Positions 43,426 to 56,158 of a DNA stretch of 64,000 bases are shown one piece after another. How positions within the stretch are numbered: the stretch's first letter is position 1; each line of letters starts with the position of its first letter. Source of the stretch: Diphasiastrum complanatum (lineage: Eukaryota; Streptophyta; Lycopodiopsida; Lycopodiales; Lycopodiaceae). The position numbers were made by a program, and so were the translations under genes. Location of the stretch: assembly GCA_029204225.1 (NCBI GenBank), contig CM055097.1, positions 72,160,357 through 72,224,356 on the forward strand, given 5' to 3'. The notes under the pieces are model-generated. The model had not been told where the DNA came from, made no database searches, and saw only the letters and a list, made by a program, of their open reading frames with translations.

Positions 43426-44489
43426 TTACTTGAGGAGGCTCATAAAAGGGTTATATGTTTTCGTGACACTAAAACCCCCGTCGATCACCAAATTCTGACC
43501 ACTGATATAGCCACCCGCATCACTGGCCAGGAACACAGCTGCCTGACCGATGTGTTCAGCCCTGAGAGGTTTCCCTTTGAATTCTGATCCTTCATCAAGC
43601 ATCCGCTGCATGTCTTCAAAGGTCAAATCTCCAGCCCCGATGGTCTTCAATCCACCCAGCATGCCGGGGGTGGGCACTCCCAAGGGCGAGATGGCATTGA
43701 CACGGATGCCATGAGGTCCTAATTCAGCTGCTGCGCTGCGCACAATACCAGGGATGGCAGATTTGACGAAAGTGTAGGCATTGGGTGCGCTTCCACCCAG
43801 GATAGTGGCCACACTGGAGGTGCAGATGATGATGCCACTGTGAGCAGGTATCATAGCTCTGGCAGCATGCTTGATCCCCAGGACCTGCCCTCGCATGTTG
43901 ATGGCGTAAACCTTATCAAAGGCATCCATGTCGAGATGGGTTACTGGCCCCAGCGGCCCAGCTATGGCTGCATTATTGTGCATGATGTCCAAGCGGCCAT
44001 AGGTGGAGAGTGCGAAATCTACAGCAGCTGCTACATCCACCTCTTGTGAGACGTCCACACGCAGGAAGTGAGCTAAGGGGATGGAAGAAGCCACTCTGCG
44101 GCCCAGGGTTTCATCCACATCTGTGATGATCACCTTGGCACCCTCAGCTGCGAAAGCTCTGGCTGCTGCCTCGCCTATGCCGTTTGCGGCTCCTGTGACA
44201 ATGGCCACCTGCCCATCCAAACTTTACACACCATCGCTACCCAGTGTCAGCAAGATCATAAATAAATTTTGTCATCAAGATCATAAACAAATCAAACTCT
44301 GTCAGGAAGATCATAATCTAATTCTGTCAGCAAAACCACAATCAAATTCTATCAGCAACATCATGAGCAGATTCACCGAATCTAAATAGCAATGCATTAC
44401 GTTGAAGCTGAATACAGAATTGCAAGCAAAAACGTACTGAGGATCGATCAGCAGGCAAATTAGACTAACCTCAATTTTTTCTCAGCCAT
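43426..44489 (-). CDS. SDR-family NAD-dependent dehydrogenase, copy 1
   Basis: Short-chain dehydrogenase/reductase of the plant SDR110C type (relatives: xanthoxin and secoisolariciresinol dehydrogenases), likely cytosolic; the substrate cannot be read from sequence. Exon 1 is only 20 nt (44489-44470, MAEKKL plus a split codon), then an intron with GT at 44469 and AG at 44222, then exon 2 (44221-43426). Motifs: TGAANGIG cofactor loop, Asp in IITDVDE (favours NAD), HNNAAIAG, catalytic Ser in CTSSVATILGG, and AYTFVK (Tyr/Lys). Length about 271 residues is normal. The splice acceptor reads AAAG|T against ACAG|G in copy 2, changing one Arg to Ser; it may splice less well. The copies differ at 19 of about 263 residues. 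Confidence 0.9.
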
Positions 44490-44589
44490 GGCTTCAAATC
44501 GGCACAACCACTCAACTCTCAAGGTTGAACAGAAATCTTCCAAGTGATATGCTCAGTTGGTGAAATTCAGAAGCAAAACTTGAAACAAT

Positions 44590-46065
44590 CTGAGTAATAA
44601 ATAAGCCTTTGCTCTCACCTTGCTCCTCTGTAGCTCAGCTCCAAAGAGTTGATGTCTATTAGTACTCCAAAGCAACCAAAGAACTTTATGAACGTGTAGC
44701 AGTGTCACCCTCACTCGGGGAAGTAGTGCTGATGGTTGATCGTTGACCAAATCTCAATCACATTTTAAAGTGAAAAATGAGAGAGGCGAAGTTTTGAGAC
44801 TGCTGTCAAACTTCAAAGTAAAGGAGTCTCAAGCAATCACGTATTGTTTACAAGGGATACTTAATAAGCATGAAGGACTAATGTGATAAGCATCTTGTTC
44901 TAAATTGGAATGAGACTGAGTCTTGCTTGAAATTATCAGCCTTAATTCAGTACTCAAATATTGCACAACTATGTCCATTGTTCGGGAAAGCCGGCAAAGT
45001 CCAAGATTGGAATCTACATGGCGTGCTAAAAAACTTGCAAGTTAGGTCATAAAATAATGTATAACCCGCATGTATTGAGGGTCATCCTTGTGAAAAACAT
45101 GAAAAGTTCCTGAAATATAGGTTTTTGGAGGGGAACCCCAAAAAGGTTTCCCGAACAATGCCTAAGTCCCTAAGAAAGCAAAGGTTTAACTTTGATTTGA
45201 AGTTTATGTATATTATATTAAATTGCAAAGAGTCAACTTAAACTTGAAGTTTATGTATATTAGATTGGATTTTAAATGGTAGAACACAACTAATAAAACC
45301 CAAAATGGCATTCAAGGAGTTAGAAATGACTCAAACTCTACCATGTACATCCCCTTTGGTCTTAGCCAACACATATCACAAATGCAAACAAAAAGTTAAG
45401 TGATTTATAATAGTGGCATCTTTAGTGGATTAGGAAATACTAAGCAAAATGAAATTCAAAAAACACACTAAGACATTCAATGAGCATCTACGTGACATTG
45501 GTCTAAGGCCAATACAAAGCACAAATGCAAGACAAAAGGCCAATACAAAGCACAAATGTAAGACAAAAGGCATCTCCAACAAACTAAGATCTTCTACCTT
45601 TTAAGCATGTCTATCAACTTCTTTAGCTAAATGATGTGAATAAATTAAAAACTTCATAGATCTTACCAAAGATTTACAAATGAACTTGAAAATCAAGAAT
45701 TAAGACAAACTTTACATAATAGATAGAAAATTTTAGCAAGTAGATTCAACTTTCTAGTCATGAAAACAAAAGCAAAAACAAACAAAGAATCAATTTGATT
45801 AGAGCTCGTGACATTGCATATCATTCTCGCAATTGATTAATCGAGCCAAACATCATTAGCAATCAAAATATATTCTGAAGAAACAATAGCAATTGCAATT
45901 AAAAGAAAAACGGGTTTGCCTTGAAAGCCACAAAGGGAGCTCTACCAAGTAGAAGAAAATATCCAAACGAACAAAAAATGGCCTCCTTTGCAAACAATCT
46001 AGAACGAGTAGCCAAAAAGGAAGCACATTAATACATGCTCATGAAATCATGGAAAGGGTCTCCAG
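44590..46065. other. Promoter side of SDR copy 1 and AT-rich DNA
   Basis: The first few hundred bases are the 5' flank of SDR copy 1. The rest has no gene that I can support. Confidence 0.4.
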
Positions 46066-46069
46066 TGAA

Positions 46070-46220
46070 ATCTAGGGTTGGCCGATAAGGCAATAGCACT
46101 CTGATTATCACAGAATAAAATTGTAAGGCTGTATTGATACAGATTAACACCTGATAGTAAATTTCTCAACCAAAATGCTTTCTTAATAGATTGAGAAGCA
46201 ACAATGTATTCCACTCTTCT
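46070..46220 (-). pseudogene. Copia RNase H scrap
   Basis: A minus-strand frame of about 50 codons reads EYIVASQSIKKAFWLRNLL and ILFCDNQSAIALSANP, the Glu and third Asp blocks of copia RNase H. Flanks are unrelated; nothing else of this element is visible. Confidence 0.75.
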
Positions 46221-46454
46221 TGTCAGTTCCCATTAGTGCCATCACCCACAATGCATCTCCAAGTTCATCATGGTCGTGGTGGCCATGATGGATGGCCCTA
46301 ATGCCATTTATGACTAGGCCTCTATCTTAATAAAAGACCTGTAAGCAATTGTTAAGTACCCAGTCTGAATCACCTGTAGTGGTCTTATCACTACTTTGAT
46401 CACCACCCATCTAGAATCCATTGATATCCTTATCCCCAGTCAATCCGAAAAAGT

Positions 46455-46672
46455 TGGCACCTGCGGGGGGACCATGAGGGGATTCGCCAAGGGTGCAGGG
46501 AAAGGCTCGAGGCATGCGAAACAAGTGCCCAGGTCGTTGCCGCGGGCAGGAGCCGGTACCCGGCCCAAGCAACTGGGCGAGGTGCCGAGACGGATTTTCC
46601 GGGGCCGTGGCAGAGGCGGGAGCTCCGAGCGGCCGGGGCGGGGGCGCAGGCGGCGCCGGACGAACTCTTAGA
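46455..46672. other. GC-rich island
   Basis: About 220 bp of strongly GC-rich sequence (GGGCCGTGGCAGAGGCGG; GGCGGGGGCGCAGGCGGC) inside AT-rich DNA. Open frames occur on both strands because GC-rich DNA has few stops; their Arg/Gly/Pro/Ala composition gives no evidence of a protein. Confidence 0.6.
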
Positions 46673-47040
46673 TGATGCCACCATGCAGCTTGAAGCTTGT
46701 TAGCACACTCTTGATTTTTTTGAATATTCCTGATCCACACCTCAAGTTACATGCGTAACTCCTCCCTACACCTTACCATCCACCGAGTCTTTGGAATCGG
46801 CCTCCTATTTGAGGGTTTGGTCATCTTGAAACCATTGTCTATATGCTAGACACCCCCAACCCAATCTATAAAAGGTACTACAATAGCAAGAACATATAAA
46901 CAATGATCGATCATTGATGCTCATACCCCCTTTGTTGCATATATAGTAGTAGGTGTAGCTAGACTGTTGAAGTGATGACAATTTGGGCATCTCGTATTTG
47001 CTTGTCAAAGCAAAGTCGCTTCAAACTAATTAGGGAAGAT

Positions 47041-48696
47041 TGACATCTGGTATTTAGCCCCACGGAAGCGATCTACAAGGTCATCCATCTTGACTTATTT
47101 TAATAGTCAATTTAATTAACCCATTGTAATCCACACAAATCTAGAAATTCCCATCCTTCTTTGTTTTAAAAAGAACAAGAGCGCCCCATGGTGATGTACT
47201 ACTGGGTTAGATATGTCTCATCCTCAAATAGTTTTTCATTTGATTTGAAATCTCTAACTTCTCTTTTTGAGAAAACCTATAAGGTTGCTTAGAGGTAGGT
47301 TGACTTCCTAGAATTAACTCTATTTTGTGGTCTACTAACCTAGATCATGGTGGTAAACCATGAGGTGATTTATTGGAAATACATCTTTGAATTCACTTAT
47401 GATCTGATGTTTCATTGCTTGTTTGTGATCTAAATCTACTTAATTACAAATTACTAAGAATCCACAATCATTTCAATACACATCAAAAACATCAGCAATA
47501 GAAATTGCAAACATTGAAATAACTTCATACTGTTAAAAATTAAATGCTTCCATTATATTACCTATGGAAATTGCATCTAATGGATGTACAAAATTATTAC
47601 CAAATAAAGTAACTACCTTGTCAGCCTCTTGAAAGTGAGAACATGCTTCTCAAACCAATAATCAAAGAAGGTACTAAATAACCACTCATATCCAAAAATT
47701 AAATTAGTACAAGCTAGGTTCAAAATAGAAAAATCAACTAATTCTTTGTGATCTTGGATATGCACTAGGAGATTCAATAGTCTAACATTCCAAGTCTGCA
47801 AATCTACTCCTAAAGCTAGATAAACTTGATATGATTGTTGGCTTTAGTTGTCACAAGATGAGAATTGATAAAACTATGAGTAGAACATACTAATTTTTTA
47901 ATCCTTAAATGTGCCTTTTTAATGAAATAAATCATTAGGCAAGAAAGAAACAATACTAAAAGAAAATTCACACTCACAATCACACATGTTAATTTCTAAA
48001 GTTATACCTTTACCACCAAGGATTTTGATGAGTCTATGTCATAGGTTTCTTCCTTTTCGGACAAAACTTCATCATACGCCAAGATTGTTGCAAATGAAAA
48101 ACATAGTCTTCTTTTTAGCTTTGATCCAGGATAGGGAATTTTTCATCTTCTTTTTTCTTTAGTGGTTTTGATGCCATTTGATCCAATTCATCAAAATATA
48201 TGCTTTCGCAATTTGACAAGCATCTTCAAGGTTTTGAAGCACATTTCTTCTACATTCATTCTGATAATCAGCTGACAACCCTAGGACAAACTGCCAAAGT
48301 ACCAATTTCATATCAAATGATGGAACTTGATTCTAGAGCTCCATGATTTCTTGGATATAAGAATCTATTTCCCATCTCACAGTTTATGAACTTTTGATAA
48401 TATTAGACATCATCCACAATGACAAAAGCTTTTTTGAAGACTTCCATAAATGCATCCCAAGTAGTGAATTTAATAGTCAGATAATGCCACCACAACGATG
48501 TCTTTTCGTGAAGAAATAAAACCATTCTCTCAATTTTCTTCTCCTCAAAAACACCATGGAGACTAAAGTAACTATCCCATTTCCACAACTTCCAACTTCT
48601 TCTCCTCTCTCGTGTAAGTCTCTGGTTGGAATTCGAAAATTTAGAGAAGACAATAATTTCACTTGGTTCATCAAAACCTCCATTTGTTGGTTTCAC
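47041..48696 (-). pseudogene. Degenerate Ty3/gypsy element (gag to RT)
   Basis: Minus-strand relic. 48696-48403 is gag: IERMVLFLHEKTSLWWHYL and WDAFMEVFKKAF. Much further downstream, near 47145-47095, ICVDYNGLIKLTIK recalls the RT phrase CVDYRxLNKxTIK. No continuous frame connects them and no LTR was located. It shows that both Ty3 and copia relics fill the interval between the SDR copies. Confidence 0.7.
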
Positions 48697-48699
48697 AAA

Positions 48700-50240
48700 T
48701 TATTCCTATAGTTCATGTCACTAAGTGCATTACTCAATTGGTGAAAATCTTGCATGTTGTAGGAGGGGGTATAACAGGATTTGTAGCTTTTTCAATCATC
48801 TTGAATTATATATTATGAGAAAATAACTTACTTCAATTAATAAATACATTCGTTTTTAATTAAATGAGATATAGTGACCAAATTCTGACTGAACTTAATC
48901 CTAAGTATGGTCATTTCATAAATCTAAATTCATTTTATAGATAACTCCAAAAGTTTAAAATTCAAAATTTTAGAATTTAATTATTTAAAAAACAAACTTA
49001 TGTAACTTAAAAATTTGACGAAAAAGATTGTCAATACAAAGGCGATTGAAACCGAAACAATGACATACAATTGGATTTCTAATGTCATTAATCTAATGTC
49101 ATACATGCATGCAAATCATATGACATTACTTGTAAAATGTCATTACTGAATTTTTTTAAAACGTAAAATTCAGTTTTACAAAAATCATCAGCCACTATCA
49201 GTGATTTACGATAGAATCATTAGAACACATGCGTATAATCACTCAAAACAATTGTAGATATGATCATGCATGCCAAAATTACTCACAAAATTGTCATGCA
49301 ACCAATTTTCACAAGCACAATACATTGAAGTTGGAAAAAACAAAAACCAGAAAAATTTGCATTTTAATCAGATTTTACTCACAAATTAGCAAAATTTCGA
49401 ATCTCCATAACTTGAACGACAGTGCACCAAATTGGTCATATTTGCTAGAATCACAAAGAAGCAAAATCACCCAACCATCGAGAAGCCACCAATCAATCTT
49501 CAACATCACCCTCGAGCCATGGGATAAGATGTAGGTGTAGAGAGAGAAAACTGGTAATGAAAACCACAAACTAGAATGGTAGTAGGGCAAGTTCCTACCT
49601 GGATATATAGTCTCATCTTCTCCCATGTGTGGCACCATGCAAGCCAAAAATATCTTAAAAGCATTTTTCATTACTATTGATACTCTACACATGCCAATAG
49701 CCATCATAACCCATGTACTAGCTTCACATATGTGATTGGGCCCTCACAAGGTTATTAATCACATTACTGGCCTAGTACAGAATAACGAGGCATAACCAAT
49801 AATCTCATGTATTGGAGTGTTGTGTATCCAAGTATAGAATTATGTCGAATCATTTATGCAGGACATGGACGTAGGACATGGACGTAGCAAATCCTAACTC
49901 CACCATTAATCTAAATGGCATAGGCTACTTGTGTGTGACAATTTGTAGAAGATGGTTTTATATATGATGGCTTTGTACTTCTACCAAATTCACAAATTGA
50001 CATTGTTTTATTCACAATCAAATTTCTTACATTCTAACAACATCTCTCTATATATTTCATTCTATGTTCCTCCCACATACACCAAATCATAAAAAACAGA
50101 ACATTCTCTCTCTCTCTCTCTCTCTCTAGCAATTGTGTATTGTAATGTAATGTTAATTTATTTATTTTCGTAAGTCTATTCTAAACTCATTATATTTTAT
50201 AATTAACATTCTCTCTCTATTCTACTCTTACACATGATCG
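48700..50240. other. No gene; small repeats
   Basis: AT-rich, with no domains. GGACATGGACGTA is tandemly duplicated at 49861-49887, and a (CT)n run of about 22 bp lies at 50108-50129. LTR-type sequence may precede the copia remnant that starts at 50242. Confidence 0.4.
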
Positions 50241-50241
50241 A

Positions 50242-51770
50242 TTGCCAAGTCAATTTTGGGTTGAGGCAATAGTTGCAGCAGTACACCTGCAGAACAGATC
50301 AACAATGATAGCCCTAGAAAACAAGCAACATACGAAATGTGGACATGTAGAAAGCCTGATCTGTCATACGTGCGTGTATTCGGATGTGCAGCATACAAGC
50401 ACATACCAAAGGAAAAAAAAAACAAGCTCTATGGAAAATCAGAGTAGACAATCATGGTCGGATATTCGAACGGATCAAAAGTCTACAGACTCTACAATCC
50501 AACCACAAAGAAATTCGTGTCGAGTAGAGATGTGAAGTTCGATGAGTCCACATTCCCTGGATTGAAGGATGAAAAAGGCCATAAGATGTTCACACTAATG
50601 CCGATTCGAGGGAGATTGAGGACAAACATCAAATTAGAATGTTAAGCAGCAGACTCTAGAGCAGCAAGAAGCCGAAGATCAACCCAACGAAGAAGAAACA
50701 TTTGAGCAGCGATGAATTGAAATCAGAAGGTCAACAAGACAAAGAAAACCTCCAGATTGATACACTGACAATCTTCGATGGAGCGAAGGCACAGAGTTCG
50801 AGTACTGCAACTTCACTGAAGAGCCAACAACATATCAAGAGACTGTTCAAAGTCCAGAGGGAGAATTCTAGAAGCTGGCAATGCCATAGGAAATCAAATT
50901 AATGAGACAAAATGAGGCATGGACACTAGAGCCACTGCCTGAAAATAAAAAGATCGTTGATTGCAAGTGGATATACAAAAGGAAAATCAAATCAGATGGC
51001 ACTGTCGGATGCTACAAAGCAAGGCTTGTCGCAAAGGGCTACACACAAAGGTACGACGTCGATTATTTCGACATGTATTTACCAATGGTGAAAATGACAA
51101 GCATTCGACTATTCCTTTCATACGCAACGCAATACAATCTGGAAATTCACCAGATTGATTTAAAGACAGCCTTTGTCCACGAAGATCTAGAGGAAGAAAT
51201 CTTCATGAAGTAGCCTGAAGAATTTGAAGACCCCGACAATCGACAATATGTCTGTCGATTGCAGCGATGCATTTATGGCATGGCGCATTGGCAAATGGTG
51301 AAACAAATCCTGCAATATCTGAAGAGTTCCCAAAATATGGGATTAACCTACAAAACAAAGAAGACAAAGGATTCGAACTGCACCACTACAGTGATGCAAG
51401 CTGGGCAAGCTGCAAAGATGATAACAAGTCTGTGACAGGAGGATGTTCGATAGCGTGTGGAGCAGCAATCAACTGGATATGCAAGATGCAAACCTTGGTG
51501 GCTCAATTCTCATGCGAAGCTGAATATGTCGTAGCTTCAAAAATCGCGAACGAGGTAGTCTGGTTGCAGATGATGTTGGAGGCAATTGGCATACCACAAG
51601 GAGAACCATGCACGTTAATGGTGGATTCTCAAAGTGCCATATATCTGTCCCAAAATCATGTTTTCCACTCAAAGACGAAACATATACCTCTGAAGTACCA
51701 TCATATTCGAGATTTGATCTCAAAAAAAGAGATCAAGGTCCAGTACGTAATATCTGAGTTGTAGATTTGC
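50242..51770 (+). pseudogene. Copia element H pol remnant
   Basis: Plus-strand pieces in order: the integrase end (MPSQFWVEAIVAAVHLQNRS), the C-terminal phrase GYSNGSKVYRLYNPTTKKF, RT start (CKWIYKRKIKSDGTVGCYKARL; HQIDLKTAFVHEDLEEEIF) and RNase H (HYSDASWASCKDDNKSVTGG; FSCEAEYVVAS; MVDSQSAIYLSQN). The RT part with the YVDD site is deleted between about 51275 and 51285, where CIYGM runs straight into the pre-RNase H helix. Stops and frameshifts separate the pieces. The lineage differs from A, B and G (CKDDNKSVTGG instead of MDRKSIS). Confidence 0.85.
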
Positions 51771-51836
51771 TCTCGAAGCCGTTCGACAAATCACTCTTCG
51801 CAAGGCAAAGAAAGACAATTGGATTAAATAAAGCTT

Positions 51837-52505
51837 TAAGAGGGAGTGTCAGAAATTGTGAACTCCTGCAACTTTGTTGCAAAGGTGACGAAGTGAAATG
51901 AAACAAAGGTCGAAGGGCGAACATACCCTGAAGGTTGAACATACCTCGAAGACTGAAAAACACAAAACAAAAGACACGAAACAAAATGAAATGAAGATGA
52001 AGGAAAACAGTTCGCGCTGCCAACTGGCAGCTCGACGAGCGTGGTGTATTGTACTTCACGCTCAGTTGAAAGAATTAGCGATAACATAGAATAACTAACT
52101 AGTTGATTAGCATTGACTTGTCTTGTAATTTTATGTTTAACTGTCATGTAAACTCCACACAGTGGAGATAAATACACATTCTGATCAACACGAAAAAGAA
52201 GATAGAGAGACAAAAAATAGAGAGAATAGATGTACATGAAAATCTGCCAACGAGCAGAACACAACAATTGAGCTAAGCGTCAGGCCGCCAACGAGCGAGA
52301 CACTGACCAACTCACTCGAATATAAAAAACAGACAATATAATTGCTCTCTTTTCCATCTCATTGTTCTCATCATCTTGATTGCTCGAATCTTCTATAGTC
52401 GCTTGTTTAGGATCCTGAAGATTCCGCAAAAGAAACCGAAATGAACACGAACATAATAGGATTCGCTTTGTGCGATAGGACGCATCGTCGTATGATTCCA
52501 TAGTT
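51837..52505 (+). repeat. Polypurine tract and LTR 'H'
   Basis: TAAGAGGGAG (51837-51846) followed by TGTCAGAAATTGTGAACTCC marks the 3' LTR start at 51847. The LTR is rich in GAAACAAA and CGAAGG phrases. The 3' end is not fixed; 52505 is an estimate. A minus-strand fragment of the same LTR lies at 39390-39657. Confidence 0.65.
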
Positions 52506-52779
52506 ACGTTTTTTATACAATTATTTGGTTATCAATGAATAGGGAGCAAATTTTAAGATCAGCCTACGTTAACATAAGATATCCAACGATGTCAGCCACC
52601 CATTCTAGATCCAGGAGCTCATCATCTACCCCTTTGCTCTCAAGTATGTTGCATATCCATGAGAGGTGATTGGCTCTCAAGTATCTTTGCTCTCAAGATA
52701 GTGTTGCTTTTCCTTGCAAATGACAATTTTAAAGCCGAACTCTTGAAGAAGACGAAGGGATTGGGCCAGGAGGTAATGG

Positions 52780-53400
52780 TGAAATTTCTCATGCTATATA
52801 TCGTTGCTAGCACTTTTCGCTTGGTGGTAGTATAGTTTATATCTATGGTGACTGTCTATTGGCAAAATACATTGGATAATCCTTTTTAAACCCCCTAGCT
52901 ATGTAAGGGCACTCCCTACGACATATTTGGAAGCGTCCACATGGACATGAAATTCTATGGTCCAGATTGGGGAATGTAGGATTGGGGTAGTTACTAAGGC
53001 TCTCTTGAGTTTATAAACAGCCTCAAGGATGGTCATTTGATAAATCAAAAGGGCTAGCTTGGCAAAATCCAAAATAAACCTGGGATAATAGTTTTAGTGT
53101 CCCATAAAAATATCAACTTTGCAAATAGTCACGAGTTTAGACATCCCAATTATTATGTAGATTTTTTGTACATCAGTAGCTATACCATTCTTTGAAATAA
53201 TATGGCTTAGCATTATGTTGTGCATAATCAAGAATTGACATTTGGCCAAATTTAGAGTTATACCAAATAATCGACATTGTATGAACACTTTCTCCAAGCA
53301 AGTTAAATGCTTGGCCTGTTGTTGGCCATTTCCAATGCCATGCAATGTCCAATGCCCAATGCACAATGCATGTAAATAAATACTGAGGTCTCACACAAGC
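52780..53400 (-). pseudogene. Ty3/gypsy RT-RNase H fragment
   Basis: The minus strand carries LEKVFIQCRLFGITLNLAKC and IMLSHIISKNGIATDVQKI, the thumb-side phrases of Ty3 reverse transcriptase (LNxxKCxF...LGHxIS..GI). After a gap follow AVYKLKRALVTTPIL and EFHVHVDASKYVVG, the start of the RNase H domain with its first Asp. Frames are interrupted. No LTR could be assigned. Confidence 0.8.
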
Positions 53401-54060
53401 TCGATTTTTGTAAGTTATGTAATTAAATAAAAGTCAGACACCTCATAACGGTGCACTTGTACTACCCAAAGTGCCTTGAAGCATTAATAAGTAGTAAATT
53501 TTGATTGAGTGTGCCTCAAAGCACAATAGAAATTTATGTGGCATGGCTCAAGTAGGAATTGTAAGAAGAATTCATTGTAAAGTCAAGTTACTTGCAAAAT
53601 AAATAAAATCAAGATAACTTGGACTCTCAAGTTTTAGAAATGACAATAAGCAAGTGCCACTTCAACTCTTTTGGACCCAACTACATAAGCCAAATGTTTT
53701 GTTACAGGATTCTTATAAGATTCCTACTAGAATCTTCTAACAAATTTCAGCTATCATAAATCATACAAAAAATATCCAAATGTGGAATCACAACCAAATA
53801 TGGAATCACAACCCCAAGACTACAGAGAGCGTCGACGATAGAACGACAACGGAACTCCAAAACCTTTATCTACCAGAATCGTCACTGCCAACAAAAGTCG
53901 CCAAGTAGCGGACCGTGACCAATAAGCAAAAACAAAGCCTGGTGCCCCACAAACACATTTCACGGTGACAGGAATAAACGCATGGCCAAGTCAACAAAAG
54001 AGCTACCAAGAATTTGAAATCAGACACCCGTAAAATGATGCATTGTACTCACAAGACAAA
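53401..54060. other. No gene seen
   Basis: AT-rich sequence without motifs. The last part may be the gag region preceding the zinc knuckles at 54100 but is not readable. Confidence 0.4.
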
Positions 54061-54348
54061 GGCATGAGAATTAAGGGTAGTCTAGCTCTCAAATGGGCCC
54101 AAAGCGAAAAGGGACCCAAGAGCTCCCATTAAATGCTACAGATGTGGAGATAATCACCAAATTGTCGAGTGCTCCAACAAGCCACAAGGCAACATCATAC
54201 CACTTTGTCAAGATTGTGGGTATAGACACCCATATCTAGTGTGTCCATTGAGGAAGGAAAAACAGGGAGAGGCTTCTACCCTACTGCACTTGATGAGTGT
54301 GGTTGGAATGCCGAAAATATTTATTGTACCTGTGTTCATCTAGACAAG
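54060..54348 (+). pseudogene. Retroelement gag double zinc knuckle
   Basis: Open plus-strand segment with KCYRCGDNHQIVEC and PLCQDCGYRHPYLVCPL, two adjacent CCHC-like knuckles, in a Lys/Pro/Arg-rich context that ends at a TAG near 54343. Double knuckles of this kind occur in Ty3/gypsy nucleocapsids. The spacing of the first is CX2CX3HX4C, one residue short of the standard, so RNA binding may be lost. Confidence 0.65.
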
Positions 54349-55090
54349 AGCACAAAAACATCTAGAAAAGGAACCAACAAAATATGCTATTAAGCTAGGC
54401 TTTAATAGTTTTATGTACGATATATACATGGGTTTCAAAATAGGCCACATGAGGAAAAAGTTTATTTCAAATGATTGTTGTTTATTAATTTTGTTTATTT
54501 GAAAACTTACTCATATGGCATGTACTCTTTCTCAAGTCATGCTAGAATCTACAAGCTCAGACCTTCCTTGACATTATTCATAAATGATAATAGAATGGCA
54601 TTTGCTCTTTCTTAAGTCATGCTAGAATTTACAAGCTTGGACCTTCCTTGACAATGACTACTCAAATCAAAAGAGTGATGGGAGAAGCAAGATTCCACAT
54701 TTTGTCCTACATAGTCAACAAATGAACATTGTTCATGCAACCAAGTCTCTATGAGCATGCTCCCAAATATCCATATTTTATTAACCAATAATCGATTCAC
54801 CTTTCAAATTGAAAATGATTTAACTATTTTTTGTATCTAGATTTAAAATAAAATAGAAGATGTCAATTGAATGTGTGAAAGTGAAAAGTATGCCATTTTG
54901 AAATAATCCAATTTCTAAGTTTCATATTGAGCATTGGACCCACGTTCCGAGCATCATTGCATTTTTGACACCCTTGCTTTGCAAAATGACACACAAACAC
55001 TAAATTATTTTAATTGAAGGCCTTTTTATTTTGCAAACATTAAAAGACTAGCATATTTTCACAAAATGTACATATACGTAATGTTAGGTG
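54349..55090. other. No gene; internal duplication
   Basis: A phrase of about 60 bp around TTTCTCAAGTCATGCTAGAAT and ACCTTCCTTGACA appears twice (about 54530 and 54610). No coding evidence. Confidence 0.45.
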
Positions 55091-55099
55091 CTCAGGTTT

Positions 55100-55350
55100 G
55101 CTTTGTATTTTGAAAGCACCTTCAGGAGTGAAATATGAATTCACCATTCTCTTTCCTCCGGAATCTCTCTACAGAATGTTCGTTCTCTCTCCGAATTGTG
55201 CATTCTCTCTCCACCTTCTCACCTTGCATTACGTCATGGAATGCTCGTGGACCTCGGGCCTTCCTTGCGGGTCAGGGCCCTCCCCTCGGACTCCCGCCCT
55301 CAAGCAAGGGCCCTCCCTGTAAAGAAGGCCCTCGGACGGGACCTTCCACG
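55100..55350. repeat. GC-rich hairpin repeat, inverted relative of 7.8-8.2 kb
   Basis: AGAATG/CATTCTCTCTCC phrases (55145-55220) followed by a GC-rich segment with CTCGGGCCTTCC, AGGGCCCTCCC and GGCCCTCGGAC. The order is the reverse of 7822-8230, where the GC block comes first. It is probably a copy of the same dispersed element in the other orientation. Confidence 0.6.
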
Positions 55351-55359
55351 ATACAAGAA

Positions 55360-56100
55360 ATTAGCATCATCAAGCTAAGGTTAAATAGTCCCAAGTAAAA
55401 AGAATGGATGGGGAACCATCATAAGTGAAGTAAAAAGGACACTAAGCATGCCAAGTAGAGAGGCACTCATAGACCTCTATATAACTTTATTAAATTGCAA
55501 AGCAAACGATAAACAAGTAGCGGCGAGATAAAAGTGTAGAGACGTCAAAAACTTGTTGATTTGGGAGCTAGGCAAATATGCCAGAGTGCCAAGAGCTTGC
55601 ACACATGCTATAACATAAAGGATAAACGCTTCTGGATGTGTGAATCATGCCCAACAACAACAACAACAACAAGAGGATAGAGGATACATAAAGTGCTGAT
55701 GGAGCCCCCCAATTAGGGCAAACTCGGTGCAAAGGACAATAAAAGAACAAGTGTTGGATGAAGTCCTTGGCAAACTGGACAACGACCAGTCACGAAGAAA
55801 AATTCAAATGGGTAGTGACACAAGGAAATGGAGCTTACAATCTAAAACTGCCTTAGCCAGAAAATTTCCAAGTGGGTGCTACGTCAGTGCATTCAGTGTT
55901 TGCTGACTTTGCTCCTTGTTCAGGAATCGGGTTGTTTCTGGGCTGCCTTCATTTTGACCGCTTCTCGCCTTTATTTCACACTTAAAATGCTAACAAATAT
56001 CAACTCTTGGGAGCTGAACTAGAGAGGAACAGGTGAAAGGAACGACTTCTCATTCTGTTTGTTTCAAAGCCTTGCTTGTGAATTTAAGGAACTAAGCAGA
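55360..56100. other. Upstream flank of SDR copy 2
   Basis: No gene. A (CAA)n run lies near 55652-55670. The last part is presumed promoter and 5' UTR of SDR copy 2. Confidence 0.4.
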
Positions 56101-56158
56101 TCACTTGGAAGTTTTCTTTTCAGCCCTGAGAATTCAGTGTTTGTGCAGATTTGAATCC

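Noticed and set aside
46411-46740. Arg/Gly- and Pro/Ala-rich ORFs on both strands
   Set aside because: Frames are open on both strands because the DNA is GC-rich; no domain or splice context supports them.
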